Source: Lumbricus rubellus
Lineage: Eukaryota > Annelida > Clitellata > Crassiclitellata > Lumbricidae
DNA length: 64,000 nt
NCBI GenBank assembly: GCA_945859605.1
Contig: OX243816.1
Coordinates: 30,451,068 to 30,515,067, forward strand
Direction of reading: 5' to 3'
Shown here: piece after piece, positions 33,701-43,346 of the stretch
Numbering within the stretch: the first letter of the stretch is position 1
Layout: the number at the start of each line of letters is the position of its first letter
The notes under the pieces: model-generated
Seen by the model: the letters and a program-made list of their open reading frames with translations, nothing else
What the model was told of the DNA's origin: nothing
The model's database searches: none
Made by a program: the position numbers and the translations under genes

Positions 33701-36700
33701 AAATTGTCGCTGTGGAAGAAAATCGATAATTCGCACATCACAGAGTCCAACACCACATATCCATTTGATGCAATGCGCCTCCTTAAGACTGAATCTGAAA
33801 GATTCCATGTGGCTGAAGCTCAGTTGATCTTTTGATTAAACAGAGGTTTGGCTAAAGAAAAATGGTCCCGGTTAAATCTGTTTCGTACACTATACATGGT
33901 GCTATAATAAATGGTACTTTACATCATATTTCTTTGAAAACATCCTGGTCTAGACCATTAGGTGAATTGTAAGGAACAATCCTGCGACTTTCTGTTCATT
34001 TCCTGCTTTCTGCTTGGTCTAATTTTGTGGTTGACACCACAAGGTGCTGTAAAAACTGAGTTGTTGAAGGTCAATGCAAAATGTGTGGTGCCATCCTTGT
34101 TACTGGCCCAAGAAGATAAGGCCTAAAAAATGTTTTGTTTCCGGTAACAGAGCTAAAAAATTGGGTAGGTAGGTCGAAAAAGATTTTTATTTTGGTGAAA
34201 TATTTTTATGCAGTGACTATCCGAAAAAGTATACCCCACTAGTCTTTTTTGCAAAGGTACACGCTGCAACAAAACTTGTACGTGTTCTAAGCAAGTATAA
34301 ACTGCCTATTTCCCGACTGTCTGCACCTAAAACTGCTCTAGAAAACAGTCCTATTAATTTCATTTTTTGACGTCTTTTCTGTTATGTCAATACAAATGTT
34401 TAAAAAATAATTTAAAAAAATTAAATTTTAATTTAAAAAAAAATTAAAAATAAAAATTAAATCGAACATTTTTTACTAAATTTTCTTACAAAATAAATTT
34501 GGTCGCGACAATAAAAAGAAGGTCGGTCGGGTTACCGGAAACACAACATTTTTTATTTAGGCCTAACTGAGTTCCTCGGCAACCTCAAAATGGTAGCTCT
34601 TGCCATACCCACACAAACTGGTTTTATTGTTTTGCATCCTGTTAAACGTTTGGCTTTATCAAATTTTTTGTAGGTGCTGATGTCACTGCTGATCCAGAGG
34701 CTGTTGATGTACCTCTGATCTGTTTGTCGTTACTCAATCCCAAGTGGGAGAAAGACAATAAAACAATAGAAGCGACAGACAAGGGTTATCAGCAGGTTCC
34801 AGAAAATGGGACACTTATTGTCCACAAAGTTGGTAAGTGGTGTTGCTGAGTTATTTACTGGTAAAGATTTTTTTCTCTAGCTGACTCTGATCAACCTTTC
34901 ACGTATTCAAGAAATCTTAGGTCTAGTAAACCTTAAGTAAATACCTTCTCGTGATTGATCTAAAAATGTTCAGTTCTCAGCTTCCTCATTATCTTCTAAG
35001 TCCATAGACATTTGTTCGTCAAAAGTCAATATTGGAGATGTATATGATGAACACAAACTCAAGAACTTGCATGCATGGCTATTATGAATATATTCTTGGC
35101 TGTGTCATTAAATTGCTAATAAATATGCAAATGCATTTCTTAAGACAAAAACACTGTTTGCAAGTCATGCTGAACTTATTATTTTGAAAAATGACACTGT
35201 TGTATGGTTTTAACTGGTCACACTAGACTAGTTTTTGTGATATTCTTGTGATGGGTTAGTGGTGGCCCATGGTTAGAAGGTGACAGGTCAACAGTGGTCA
35301 AATTTTACCAGCCCGGTGCATTTTAATTTAAAAACATATACCTTATTGAACATTGAGTATAAAAGGTAAAATAGGTGCTGAAATTTGTATAGTATATACT
35401 GTTGTTGTTTTTTTTTCTTCCAGATAGTACCCACATGGGTGTATATATTTGCAGAGATGAAACTCTAACCCATTCTGAAACTATAACTCTCTATGGTACG
35501 TGTTCCTAAATTTGTTTTATTTTAACAATTTTTCACTTGTTTATACTAATGCAGTAAGCCATGTATATGTTGTTAATTATTACAAGTTTGCTTAATTTTT
35601 GAACTGTGGAAAGTTGTTCAGCTGCACATTGTGATGCACTGCACATTTGCGGGTATTCATGGAGTGCGTCGTGTGTAACCAAACAGCATGCAAACATTAA
35701 CCAAACATGTCTGAAAAGTTGGTAAACTTCAGTTACTCGGTTGTTGTGGAAAAAGGAAACCGGGTATGTAAGAAAAGCTGACTTGTTAATTCAATTACTG
35801 CTTTGGTGGTTTTGGATTAAGTTGAACGCCTAGCAACTGCTACTCATGTGCCACGTGGGTCATTCCAACTCAACGCAACCAATTTTGAGGAAGGTTCCCA
35901 CCCAACCATTTCTGATTTGGCTGAGAAGTCCACTTTTTGAGGGTTGAATTTTTTTGGAGTTGATAAACTATTACACATATGCCATCTAATAAATAGTGTA
36001 ATAATTTATTGGTTGCAGTTGCCTAACTTTTGCTTTATCTCAGCTTGCGATAGCTGTACAAAGAAAATGCAGTAGCGTAACTTTACCTAAAACCAATTGA
36101 GGTTCATCTTGCCTGAAGGTAGTTGTGATCAAAAGAAAGAAAAGATAAAGGGATAACTTAGAGCCGTCGTTTGAGTTTTCTGGCATGATGGCACACTGCA
36201 AGCATCTGCTGTTTGAGTTGGACAAATTAAAGAACGGTTCAGGAATGTTTTGATCTTAACTTACTGAGTAACTTGGCAACAACTTGGTGACATCACCTTT
36301 GAAAAGTCTGATGTTTGTTTAGACATTCATTCATTCATTCAGACATTTATATAGCGCTCCTTCAAGTTAGAAAAACTACTCAGAGGCGCTCCCGACTCCA
36401 GCACGCCTAAAAAGAACAGTTTTAAGTTTAGTAAGGAACGATCCTGGTAGAGTCCCAGGGTGTAGGCGTAGCTCAGACGTGCTTTATGTTCATCTTTTGG
36501 TGTCTGTCGTCTGTGTACAACAGTCAGACCACACGTGAAGCCGTTTGAAAAGTCGAAGAACATGATCGAGGACGACCCACTGCAGCTCGAGTGCAAGGGT
36601 TACGGCTTTCCAATTCCAACGGTCGAGTGGTTCACGAAGGGCAACGTTTTGACCCCGGACGGCGTCCGTATCACCCTGAAAGACACGGTCGCTCAGCAGG

Positions 36701-38251
36701 AAAGCTCTGTGATGTTGAACGGAACGATTCGAATCACCGATATGACCTTCGACGATGCCGGAGACTACGAATGTGTCGCCACGAACGACTACGGCTCGAG
36801 CAATGCCACGATCTCGGTCAAGGTCAAAGGTAAGCGCCTGAAACTGAATTATACGGATGATTTTGCGGGACTCGTCATATGCTTGATGTTTCATAATCAT
36901 CTCTATATTGGCAAATTATACCTGTAGGTGATGGTGGTCTGAGTGACCTGTGCAGTTAAGGATTCTGGCAAACATGTTTCTCATGTGCTGATTCATTTTA
37001 TGTGAGCGCTGCTGCGAAGGAAGTTGCACCTTCAACTGTAGAGGATCCATGATGGAACAGCTTTTACTCACGCATTGTCAAATTCTGTTGTCGAGCATTA
37101 CATCAATGCCACTGCATAATGAGCTGTGGTTAAATGTTCTATGCGTTATGAAACGATAAGCTGCTTACTGTTAACCTCCAGATAGCAATGTATGCCTAAC
37201 CTCCAGATAGCAATGTATGCCTAAAAGCTTGCACTTGTAGTGTCATGCTCCATGGGGATGATGTAGTTTGTGAAAACGTTAACAAGACATAGCTTATGTT
37301 TTGGCTGAATAATATTTTTACTTTGTAAGTTAACATGTGCTAATGGTTTTCAATTGTTCTATATTTGAGCCATTGCAGTAGGTTTTGTAAACTTTGGTTA
37401 CAATTTATAACAACACGTTGTATGGGAAATTGATGCTAATTTGGTGTTTAAATAATATTGCAGATAAGTTGGCTGCTCTGTGGCCATTCTTGGGCATCTG
37501 TGCTGAGGTGGCTATCCTTTGTACAATCATCTTCATCTATGAAAAGCGTCGTACCAAGCGCATGCAACAGGAAGAGGAACGGGCTGCTACCGAGGAACAA
37601 GAACGCCTGTAAGTTTCGAACATCGGCCTGTCATATATATTCAAAACTAGTGATGTTTCGTCACAGTTTTACTGTGATTGCCTGTAACATGCAACATTGG
37701 TAATGTGCTTGCGGTACGAATGCTGTTATTTGTCTGATTCAGTCAGCACATTGTATCGACTGCTGACATTGAATTGAAAATTGACATGAGATTTCACGAA
37801 GGAGACCATTAGGACGGGGGTTTAGGGTAGTGGTAAGCACTCTGGCAAGAAGAGCGCATGGATGCAGGATCTCTTTCTGATACCCTTCTAAAGGTCCACT
37901 CAGCCGTTCCGAAGAAGGCATTGGTATAATTGAGCAGTTGAACGTGATGACAAATTGCATGGCTGCCAACAGTTAAAATAGACATCTGGGAAGCCTCAAA
38001 TTGTCTGTGAGCATTGGGCAATCATCTATTTTTCTTGAATTCGCTGATGTATAAGGCTTAACAGTTGAATGCAGTTAGTGTGCATTGAATTGACTAATTT
38101 ACCAAAACAATCTTTATTCGGCTCCATTATTTCAGATATAACTTCGTAATTCCATTCAGGGTTATTGCTAAATAATGTTTTTTTATAATTTTTCTACAGC
38201 AATGCCAACAATGAATCAAAGCCCAATGATGATGTCCGACAAAGAAAGTAA
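30658..38251 (+). CDS. BSG: basigin/neuroplastin-family immunoglobulin membrane protein
   Basis: Complete six-exon coding region, 265 residues. In vertebrates this family acts as an adhesion protein and as the partner that brings monocarboxylate transporters or plasma-membrane Ca2+ pumps to the surface. It has a signal peptide (1-21, TRLLLVIGLACVSLAVG), a first Ig domain (cysteines 38 and 84), a second Ig domain (Cys122, Trp134, DAGDYEC with Cys182) and a transmembrane segment with the family hallmark LAALWPFLGICAEVAILCT, including a glutamate (215) inside the membrane. A basic IYEKRRTKR anchor and an acidic/polar cytosolic tail ending DDVRQRK follow. Exons: 30658-30721, 34674-34832, 35424-35495, 36524-36829, 37464-37608, 38200-38251; all introns before the tail are phase 1, as usual for Ig genes. 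The length fits the two-Ig form. Basigin and neuroplastin cannot be separated outside vertebrates, so the symbol is a family label. Confidence 0.92.
31129..31570 (-). mobile_element. TIR element (GTTTCCGGTAAC family), copy 1
   Basis: Ends GGCGTAAAAAAAAAGTGTTG TGTTTCCGGTAAC and GTTACCGGAAACACAGC(T)n AGGCC. Contains ggtagg/ggtcg blocks and an A/T-only centre. Inverted relative to copy 2. In basigin-like intron 1. Confidence 0.8.
32030..32215. repeat. degenerate tandem repeat (attgatgaaaataattcttg type)
   Basis: Four to five diverged copies of a roughly 45-base unit containing tgatgaaaataattcttg, related to 24640-24850. Confidence 0.5.
32300..32450 (-). mobile_element. probable SINE head
   Basis: The minus strand has GGTGTGGTGGTGGTCGGTTC and a B-box-like CCAGGTTCAAATCCACCTTA. 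It lies directly before an L2-like fragment. Confidence 0.45.
32478..32915 (+). mobile_element. L2-like LINE 3' end with open C-terminal frame
   Basis: Open frame LHWLPFSTRIQFKVLILVIK, GLAPKYLCDQILRP, PSLWNGLPPSVRSG, SFSRLKTCLFSRR then TGA. This is the C-terminus of an L2/CR1 reverse transcriptase. The tail GGGAGCGCTTCTGAAAGG...GAAGCGCTTTATAAA follows. In basigin-like intron 1. Confidence 0.82.
33579..33649. mobile_element. 71-bp TTAA-flanked hairpin (piggyBac-type mini element)
   Basis: TTAA|CCCTTTAATGCCG ... CGGCATTAAAGGG|TTAA: perfect 13-bp inverted ends between TTAA tetranucleotides, the piggyBac target. In basigin-like intron 1. Confidence 0.7.
34119..34566 (+). mobile_element. TIR element (GTTTCCGGTAAC family), copy 2
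   Basis: AAGGCCTAAAAAATGTTTTG TTTCCGGTAAC ... GTTACCGGAAACACAACATT ...TAGGCC. The body (for example cccgactgtctgcacctaaa) is the reverse complement of copy 1. Confidence 0.82.
34674..34832 (+). CDS. BSG: basigin-like exon 2 (Ig domain 1, first half)
   Basis: Acceptor TTTTTTGTAG, then GADVTADPEAVDVPLICLSL; Cys38 is the B-strand cysteine. It ends ENGTLIVHKVG at G|GTAAGT. Confidence 0.82.
34833..35423. other. intron without recognisable features
   Basis: AT-rich basigin-like intron between exons 2 and 3; I see no repeat or coding potential in it. Confidence 0.5.
35424..35495 (+). CDS. BSG: basigin-like exon 3 (Ig domain 1, second half)
   Basis: Acceptor TTCTTCCAG, then DSTHMGVYICRDETLTHSET; the G-x-Y-x-C motif gives the F-strand Cys84. 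The donor is G|GTACGT. Confidence 0.82.
36325..36480 (-). mobile_element. L2-like LINE or SINE 3' tail
   Basis: The minus strand carries GGGAGCGCCTCTGAGTAG, then TTGAAGGAGCGCTATATAAA and (TGAA)n, the tail shared by L2-like LINEs and SINEs here. It lies 45 bases upstream of basigin-like exon 4. Confidence 0.55.
36524..36829 (+). CDS. BSG: basigin-like exon 4 (Ig domain 2)
   Basis: Codes PLQLECKGYGFPIPTVEWF (Cys122, Trp134) and DAGDYECVATNDYGSSNATI. This is a whole I-set Ig domain in one exon, with phase-1 introns on both sides. It is more GC-rich than the flanking introns. Confidence 0.93.
37149..37220. repeat. tandem duplication, 28 bp
   Basis: taacctccagatagcaatgt atgcc occurs twice in direct succession in the basigin-like intron before exon 5. 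Confidence 0.85.
37464..37608 (+). CDS. BSG: basigin-like exon 5 (transmembrane segment)
   Basis: Codes DKLAALWPFLGICAEVAILC then TIIFIYEKRRTKR, nearly identical to the basigin/neuroplastin membrane helix. An acidic coil-like stretch EEERAATEEQERL follows. The donor is CT|GTAAGT. Confidence 0.93.
38200..38251 (+). CDS. BSG: basigin-like exon 6 (cytosolic tail)
   Basis: Acceptor TTTTTCTACAG, then NANNESKPNDDVRQRK and TAA. The frame matches phase 2 of exon 5. The 3' untranslated region follows. Confidence 0.82.
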
Positions 38252-38653
38252 CCAAGCATCGAGACTTGGAAGGGGAAGGAACGGTTGTGGATTCCGAATG
38301 TTTAAAAGACACTAAATTGATAAATTTCTTAAATAATATCTCTATTATTATTAATAATATTTAATATTAGCGTTAACTCTGATAATAACATTAAACTGTT
38401 GTCTTGGTCTTCAATTTGATATTTCTGTGTATATATCGGTTAATGTGAAGAGATTTTCCAATTGCTGTGTATTTGATCATTTTGATTTGTAGAACCTATG
38501 CATACTATTGTTCCACGCATGTTTGCATGCCATTAGTTGGCATGTACAGAGCTGTATGTGTATAGGTATGTGAGTGTATATACACTTAGTAAATGGGACT
38601 TTATATAACTAGGTTTTCAGTTGGTGAAGTACAATATTTTTCATTGGTTTTTA

Positions 38654-38659
38654 AATAAA
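38654..38659 (+). promoter_or_regulatory. candidate poly(A) signal of basigin-like gene
   Basis: AATAAA about 400 bases after the stop in AT-rich sequence. Other AT-rich hexamers occur further on, so the true 3' end is uncertain. Confidence 0.25.
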
Positions 38660-39925
38660 TTGATAAATATATGTAGAATGAATTCTTTTTGTTCTTACAA
38701 TGGAAGTTTTTTTGTGGTATGTAAAATTTGATTTTGAATGTAATCGTACGAAAGTTTGTACCCAACTGCGAAGAATCTGATTTGGTTAACAAAGATATTT
38801 TAGTGAAATGCGTGTTTAGTCTCAGATTAAGTGGCTGGAATCGTGGTTTGAATCTGAACGCAGAGTGCAGATGTCTAAACCTGATGAAAGAAAATAGCAA
38901 AGATTAGCGCTACTGTATTCACTTATTCAGTCACAACCACCAATGATGCCAGCACCTAATGCATAATGTGTCCTCAGAAATGTAACTGGTTGATGGTAAT
39001 TGTTATGGATCGTCATTTACGAGGCCTTGGCAGAAATGTTAGAACTTTAACGTGATTCTTTATATTCTTGGTTCGATACACATGCAGTGAATTTGTTTTT
39101 GAAACAATGGCATTTTTGTTCGACCAAACGCTGCATGTACGCAACTTTTTTCATTCGGCAAGTATTCTTTTGTTGCATAATCATTTGTGATGGAACCCAG
39201 TCTATGCGTGTTATAATAACTGGTACATCTGTGTTTGTGAATATGGATATCAGAATATCTTAATGCCATGTGGACTGTGGAGCTATCAATTGATAACTGA
39301 TGGTTGTCAGTTTAGTGGTGTTCTTCCATCTCCATGATATCTATGTTGTAGTTCCAGAGTTCACCAGAATGTTCAAGATTCACGATGATTTCTTTTTCAT
39401 AGTCAGTAAAGGATATCTAATCTAAATTTTTTTGATCTACTACTGTAATTGCACGAATATTACTTAGCTCCTAACCTTGTGTGCACACTGTTGTAGTCTT
39501 ACACAAGACTTTACCAGTACAATGAGTATATGTATGTGTTTACATCAGCAACTTTGTCAACATATACTTGTAGATACACTGAACTTTTTTTGCTGGATAT
39601 GTGTATATCCTTTGTCTTTTCTAGTGTATCTGGTAAAAATTCTCTTTTAGTTCGTGACTGATTTAGTACTGTTTGGTTTTCAGTTGAATGAAAAAAGTTC
39701 TTAATATAAAGTGTAGTTTTGTAGTTTTCTTTTGTGTGTTAAACTTCAGAATTAACTCAGATTATCCTAACAGCTTTTGGAGTGCATGATCATTGCTCAT
39801 CATGCCACGTTGTTCACTCCAGAAATGGCCGTTTGACACAGTGTTATACCGTAATTAAAATAATTAATTGAGCAAGCCAAATATTTTGACGATTTATTGA
39901 ATAATAAATCAATTTATTTCTGCAG

Positions 39926-39999
39926 CTCTAATATATAATGCATATATATGTATATATATTATATATAATTATATATGCATACATACTTACATTAGAGCT
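39926..39999. other. AT-rich palindrome
   Basis: agctctaat ... attagagct closes a hairpin around alternating at/gcatatata sequence. Confidence 0.6.
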
Positions 40000-41590
40000 A
40001 TCTATTTCACTGCTTTTTGCAAAAGAAATGACTACCCTAGTATAGGCATTGATAATGGAATGCCTGATCTAATGGCATGGCTTCTATTGAGCTATAATAG
40101 CCATAACATGTTGATTAGCCTTGGTTTCTAGTGGCTTATTTATAGATGGTGTTGATGGATTAGCAATGGGTGGCTGTTATCTTCATGTATGAACGACCGA
40201 CCCTTCGCAGGCCAAAGTCTACACGGGATAGTTTACACAGATAGCCAAGTGGGTGTTGTGTTGCAAATGAGCGGTTCAAAGTGGTTCTCAATGTTGATTC
40301 TACCTGTACTTGACTGCTTACAACCAATCAATCAATGTGCCGTTTATTGATTCATCAACAACAGAAATCTGAGTTAAACGTAGATATAGAAAGCATGAGA
40401 TTAATCTGTGGATGTTTAGTCAGCAGGACAACCCTAAAGGAAAACAAAAACGCTAATGCAGGGCTTTTCTTTTTCATTCGTGTGGTTACAGATGACTCGT
40501 CAAGCTGTTCATGGTCAATATGATTCTTGACATAGGTTACTAATCCTAGATAACATTGTTTGGACTAACCTTAGTCAAGATTAAGTACATTTACAATGTT
40601 CAAGGCTCCTAAAGATGCATGATGGAGGACAATATTTTGTCCCCATGAAATGAAAAGTTTCTTCGTGCAAGTTTCGAGCCTTAGTAGAAGTCTTAGGAGC
40701 TATAGGCTCAGCTGATTAAAATAATTACTATGTTTTCATACACACAAATACTCTTAAATGCAAAGCCGACTGTGGGTGCTTTGTATACACAAAATGAGCT
40801 TCTTCAGATATACTTTCAAAAGCTATTAACGTATAGACGAGTGGTTGAAACGAGCTTGAAGCAGTCCTCGACTGGTGAAGAGTTTGCAGTTGGATGGCTT
40901 TGCTCACATGAGGACTCGATGGTTCAAGTAAGCAAGGCACTCGAGTGTCTCTCAGTTCAGTGGATGGTTCTGTTTCTGTATACATAGATCTAAACAAAGA
41001 AACTTAAATGCACAGAGCTGTTATAACACTATTCTGTGCATTGTAGGCCTTTAATCAATATGAATCAGCTGATTTTTCGCATCTTTATTCGGGCGATGTT
41101 GGCAAAATACCCGATTACAATAAATAATGCATTAATTTTTGGAAAATCAATCGCTCCACATAATTGACAGCTAGGGCTGTCGACTTCTGATATCTGCGAA
41201 TTAGAAACAATTCAAATGCTAAATTAAGTCTAGCCTAGCCTGGCCTACCAATTTGGCCACTTCACATCAGTTTCACTGTTTGTACAAAATGTACATGTAG
41301 GCACTAGTGTATTGTGTGACTAACGAATGTTGCATCAACCAATAAGCCCCTAGTCCTATTTACAGTATATTGAGGTTGTTAAAAATTACATTTAAATCAT
41401 CAGAAGACAGGTTGCCAATATATTACATCCTAAAATTAGGATCAACTTCAAGAGACCTAAGCTTATGTCCGCTCTGTAAACATTATTTAGGCCTACGGTC
41501 AGCTGTTTGAGCTAGTGTGCATAAACAAGAACAATAATTGGTGAAGTGGTATAGGCATATAGCTATGTCCAGGTATAGATTTGGAGGGGT

Positions 41591-41716
41591 CGCTGAAAGT
41601 GAGCCGGGTCTGGTCTCAGACCCGGCATTCATTTCTTGGCACTTGAATAAACACTGACATTTAGCACCCTTTGGCCCTAAGAGACCCGACAATTTTTCAA
41701 ACCACTTTCAGTCCTG
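41591..41716. mobile_element. short TIR repeat (CTGAAAGTG family), copy 2
   Basis: CGCTGAAAGTGAGCCGGGTC left, CCACTTTCAGTCCTGG right; it shares gacccggcatt and cctaagagacccg with copy 1. Confidence 0.55.
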
Positions 41717-42390
41717 GGCTATAGTCTTCCTCAGGGCCCCATTGTAGTACTGTTAAGTACGCCCCCCCCCCACACAACTGCAAAATTGCGTTGCTTGCTA
41801 TAGGTTAATTATTATATTCGCTATAAAAGTGCGCGCTATATAAATACGCTAGATTTCAGGAATCAGCAAATTAGTGTTCGTCGTAATCGCGAAGCGTTTG
41901 CTAAATCAAATTCTGCGTTTAATAAAAGAATAAAGTTTTCTTTTCAGTACTTGTAAAAACTGATGGGGTTTGTAACAGCAAGCAATAATAGTGTCAAGAG
42001 TTTCCGGCCGGTCACCTTGAAAACTGGTTTGCCAACACCATCACTAATTTTGTAAGGTTTGTTTAATGAGGTGCTGCTGTAAAACGTGGATTCTAATCAT
42101 ACTCGAGGTGGAAACATTATCTACGCCTCATGAGTTCACCGCATCAATCAGACCAATCAGGTAATTTTGGTAAAATGATGATAATTTCGCATTTTGGCGC
42201 ATGCATATTTCATTTTATATATGACAATGGCTAAAACTGTAGTTTATATAATTTGGTAAATTGATACCATTTTAAACACGTAGGCCTAGGCTACTAACAA
42301 ACTAGTTACCATAAGTAGCCATACAGATTTTTTTACTGTAAACAGCGTTTTGCCTATTGTTTATTAAATAGACGAATATAGCCTACATAG

Positions 42391-42466
42391 CGTGACCTTA
42401 GAATTACACGGTTCTATCTCCTTAAGAAATCCTATGAACATAGAACCGTGTAATTCTAAGGTCACG
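42391..42466. other. 27-bp perfect inverted repeat, hairpin with 22-nt loop
   Basis: The left arm begins cgtgaccttagaattacacg (42391-42417) and the right arm 42440-42466 is its exact reverse complement. The whole 76-nt hairpin has the size of a microRNA precursor, but perfect pairing also fits a tiny transposon or a fresh palindrome. Transcription is unknown. Confidence 0.8.
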
Positions 42467-42672
42467 ATAGGCTAATATATATGATATACATAATACATGT
42501 ACATATATAGGTAGGCTATACTATCTTTTCAGTGCTGTACTTTACGTTGGTAACTTAGGCAGTCAACCAATGCCCAATTATACATGATAACAGCCTTAAA
42601 AAATTCTATTTGTATAATACAATTTGTTTAGCATGTGCATAAAATCTTCAGGTCAAATGAAGTGCTTTCATG

Positions 42673-43119
42673 CATAGGCGCCCACATAAATTTTTGCAGC
42701 AGGGACAAATCATGATAGTCATTGTTGAAATTTTTAGGAAGAAGTTGAAAGATGCAAAGCATGAAATTATGAGCATGAGTATTTTTTGTACAGATTCCTA
42801 AATGTAAATTTCTCAGTGTCACTTTGTGTATCATTAGTATCTTTAGTGGTGGAGTCAGTATGAGAATTGTGGAAAAATAACTGGGGGGTTGGCCTATGAT
42901 AAACTTGAAATTGGTGTATGAAAAACATACTTTAACATGGGGCTCTAAAAATGACTGGGGGGGTTGAACCCCCCCCCCCAACCCCCCGGCAATTCTCACC
43001 CTGGGTGGAGTGTGAACAAAAGTGTTCAAGAACCAAAAAGTAGCGGTAAAAATAGGGTCAGTCTTCCAGGGAGGGAGTGCTCCCTCTTGCCCCTATATGT
43101 GAGGGCGCAGGCGCCCATG
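42673..43119. mobile_element. hAT-like MITE (GGGCGCC family) interrupted by another MITE
   Basis: Ends CATAGGCGCCCACATA / GGCGCCCATG and 8-bp duplication CTTTCATG (42665-42672, 43120-43127). It is related to 58953-59395. A younger GTGAGAATTG-family copy sits inside it. Confidence 0.82.
42856..43003. mobile_element. hAT-like MITE (GTGAGAATTG family), 148 bp, nested
   Basis: Ends CAGTATGAGAATTG / CAATTCTCACCCTG, perfect 8-bp duplication GGTGGAGT (42848-42855, 43004-43011). Clearly the same family as 28599-28749 (shared aaaaacatactttaacatgg). Confidence 0.9.
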
Positions 43120-43250
43120 CTTTCATGAATTTATGGTGAAGTCTGGCCCATATTAGGCCAATTACCTCATTATTAGCAATTCTATGCCATGCCTTCCTGT
43201 TGGTGCAATGAATATGTAATGTAGTTTTGTATTTTATGTATTTTATTTAG

Positions 43251-43346
43251 CCAAGACGGCAAAATCATCTGGTGTAGTTCTTATTGGACCAAACTTCCGT
43301 GTTGGACGAAAAATCGGCAGTGGGAATTTTGGAGAAATTCGAATTG
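43251..43346 (+). CDS. CSNK1G: CK1 gamma-like exon a (P-loop)
   Basis: Acceptor TTTTATTTAG, then [20 protein letters not shown] and the glycine loop IGSGNFGE. The donor is G|GTATAG. It starts two bases into a codon, so an upstream coding exon exists. Confidence 0.88.

Larger units (their letters stand above)
38252..43250. other. basigin-like 3' UTR and intergenic or 5' part of CK1 gamma-like gene
   Basis: Besides the listed repeats and hairpins, no convincing coding exon. It should contain the CK1 gamma-like promoter and probably its first coding exon, which I could not pick out. Confidence 0.5.

Noticed and set aside
36490..36900. 136-codon minus-strand frame
   Set aside because: Shadow of the Ig-domain exon of the basigin-like gene.
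37800..37980. Possible tRNA or SINE from TAGGGTAGTGGTAAGCAC
   Set aside because: A-box-like start only; no B-box at the right distance and no cloverleaf could be drawn.
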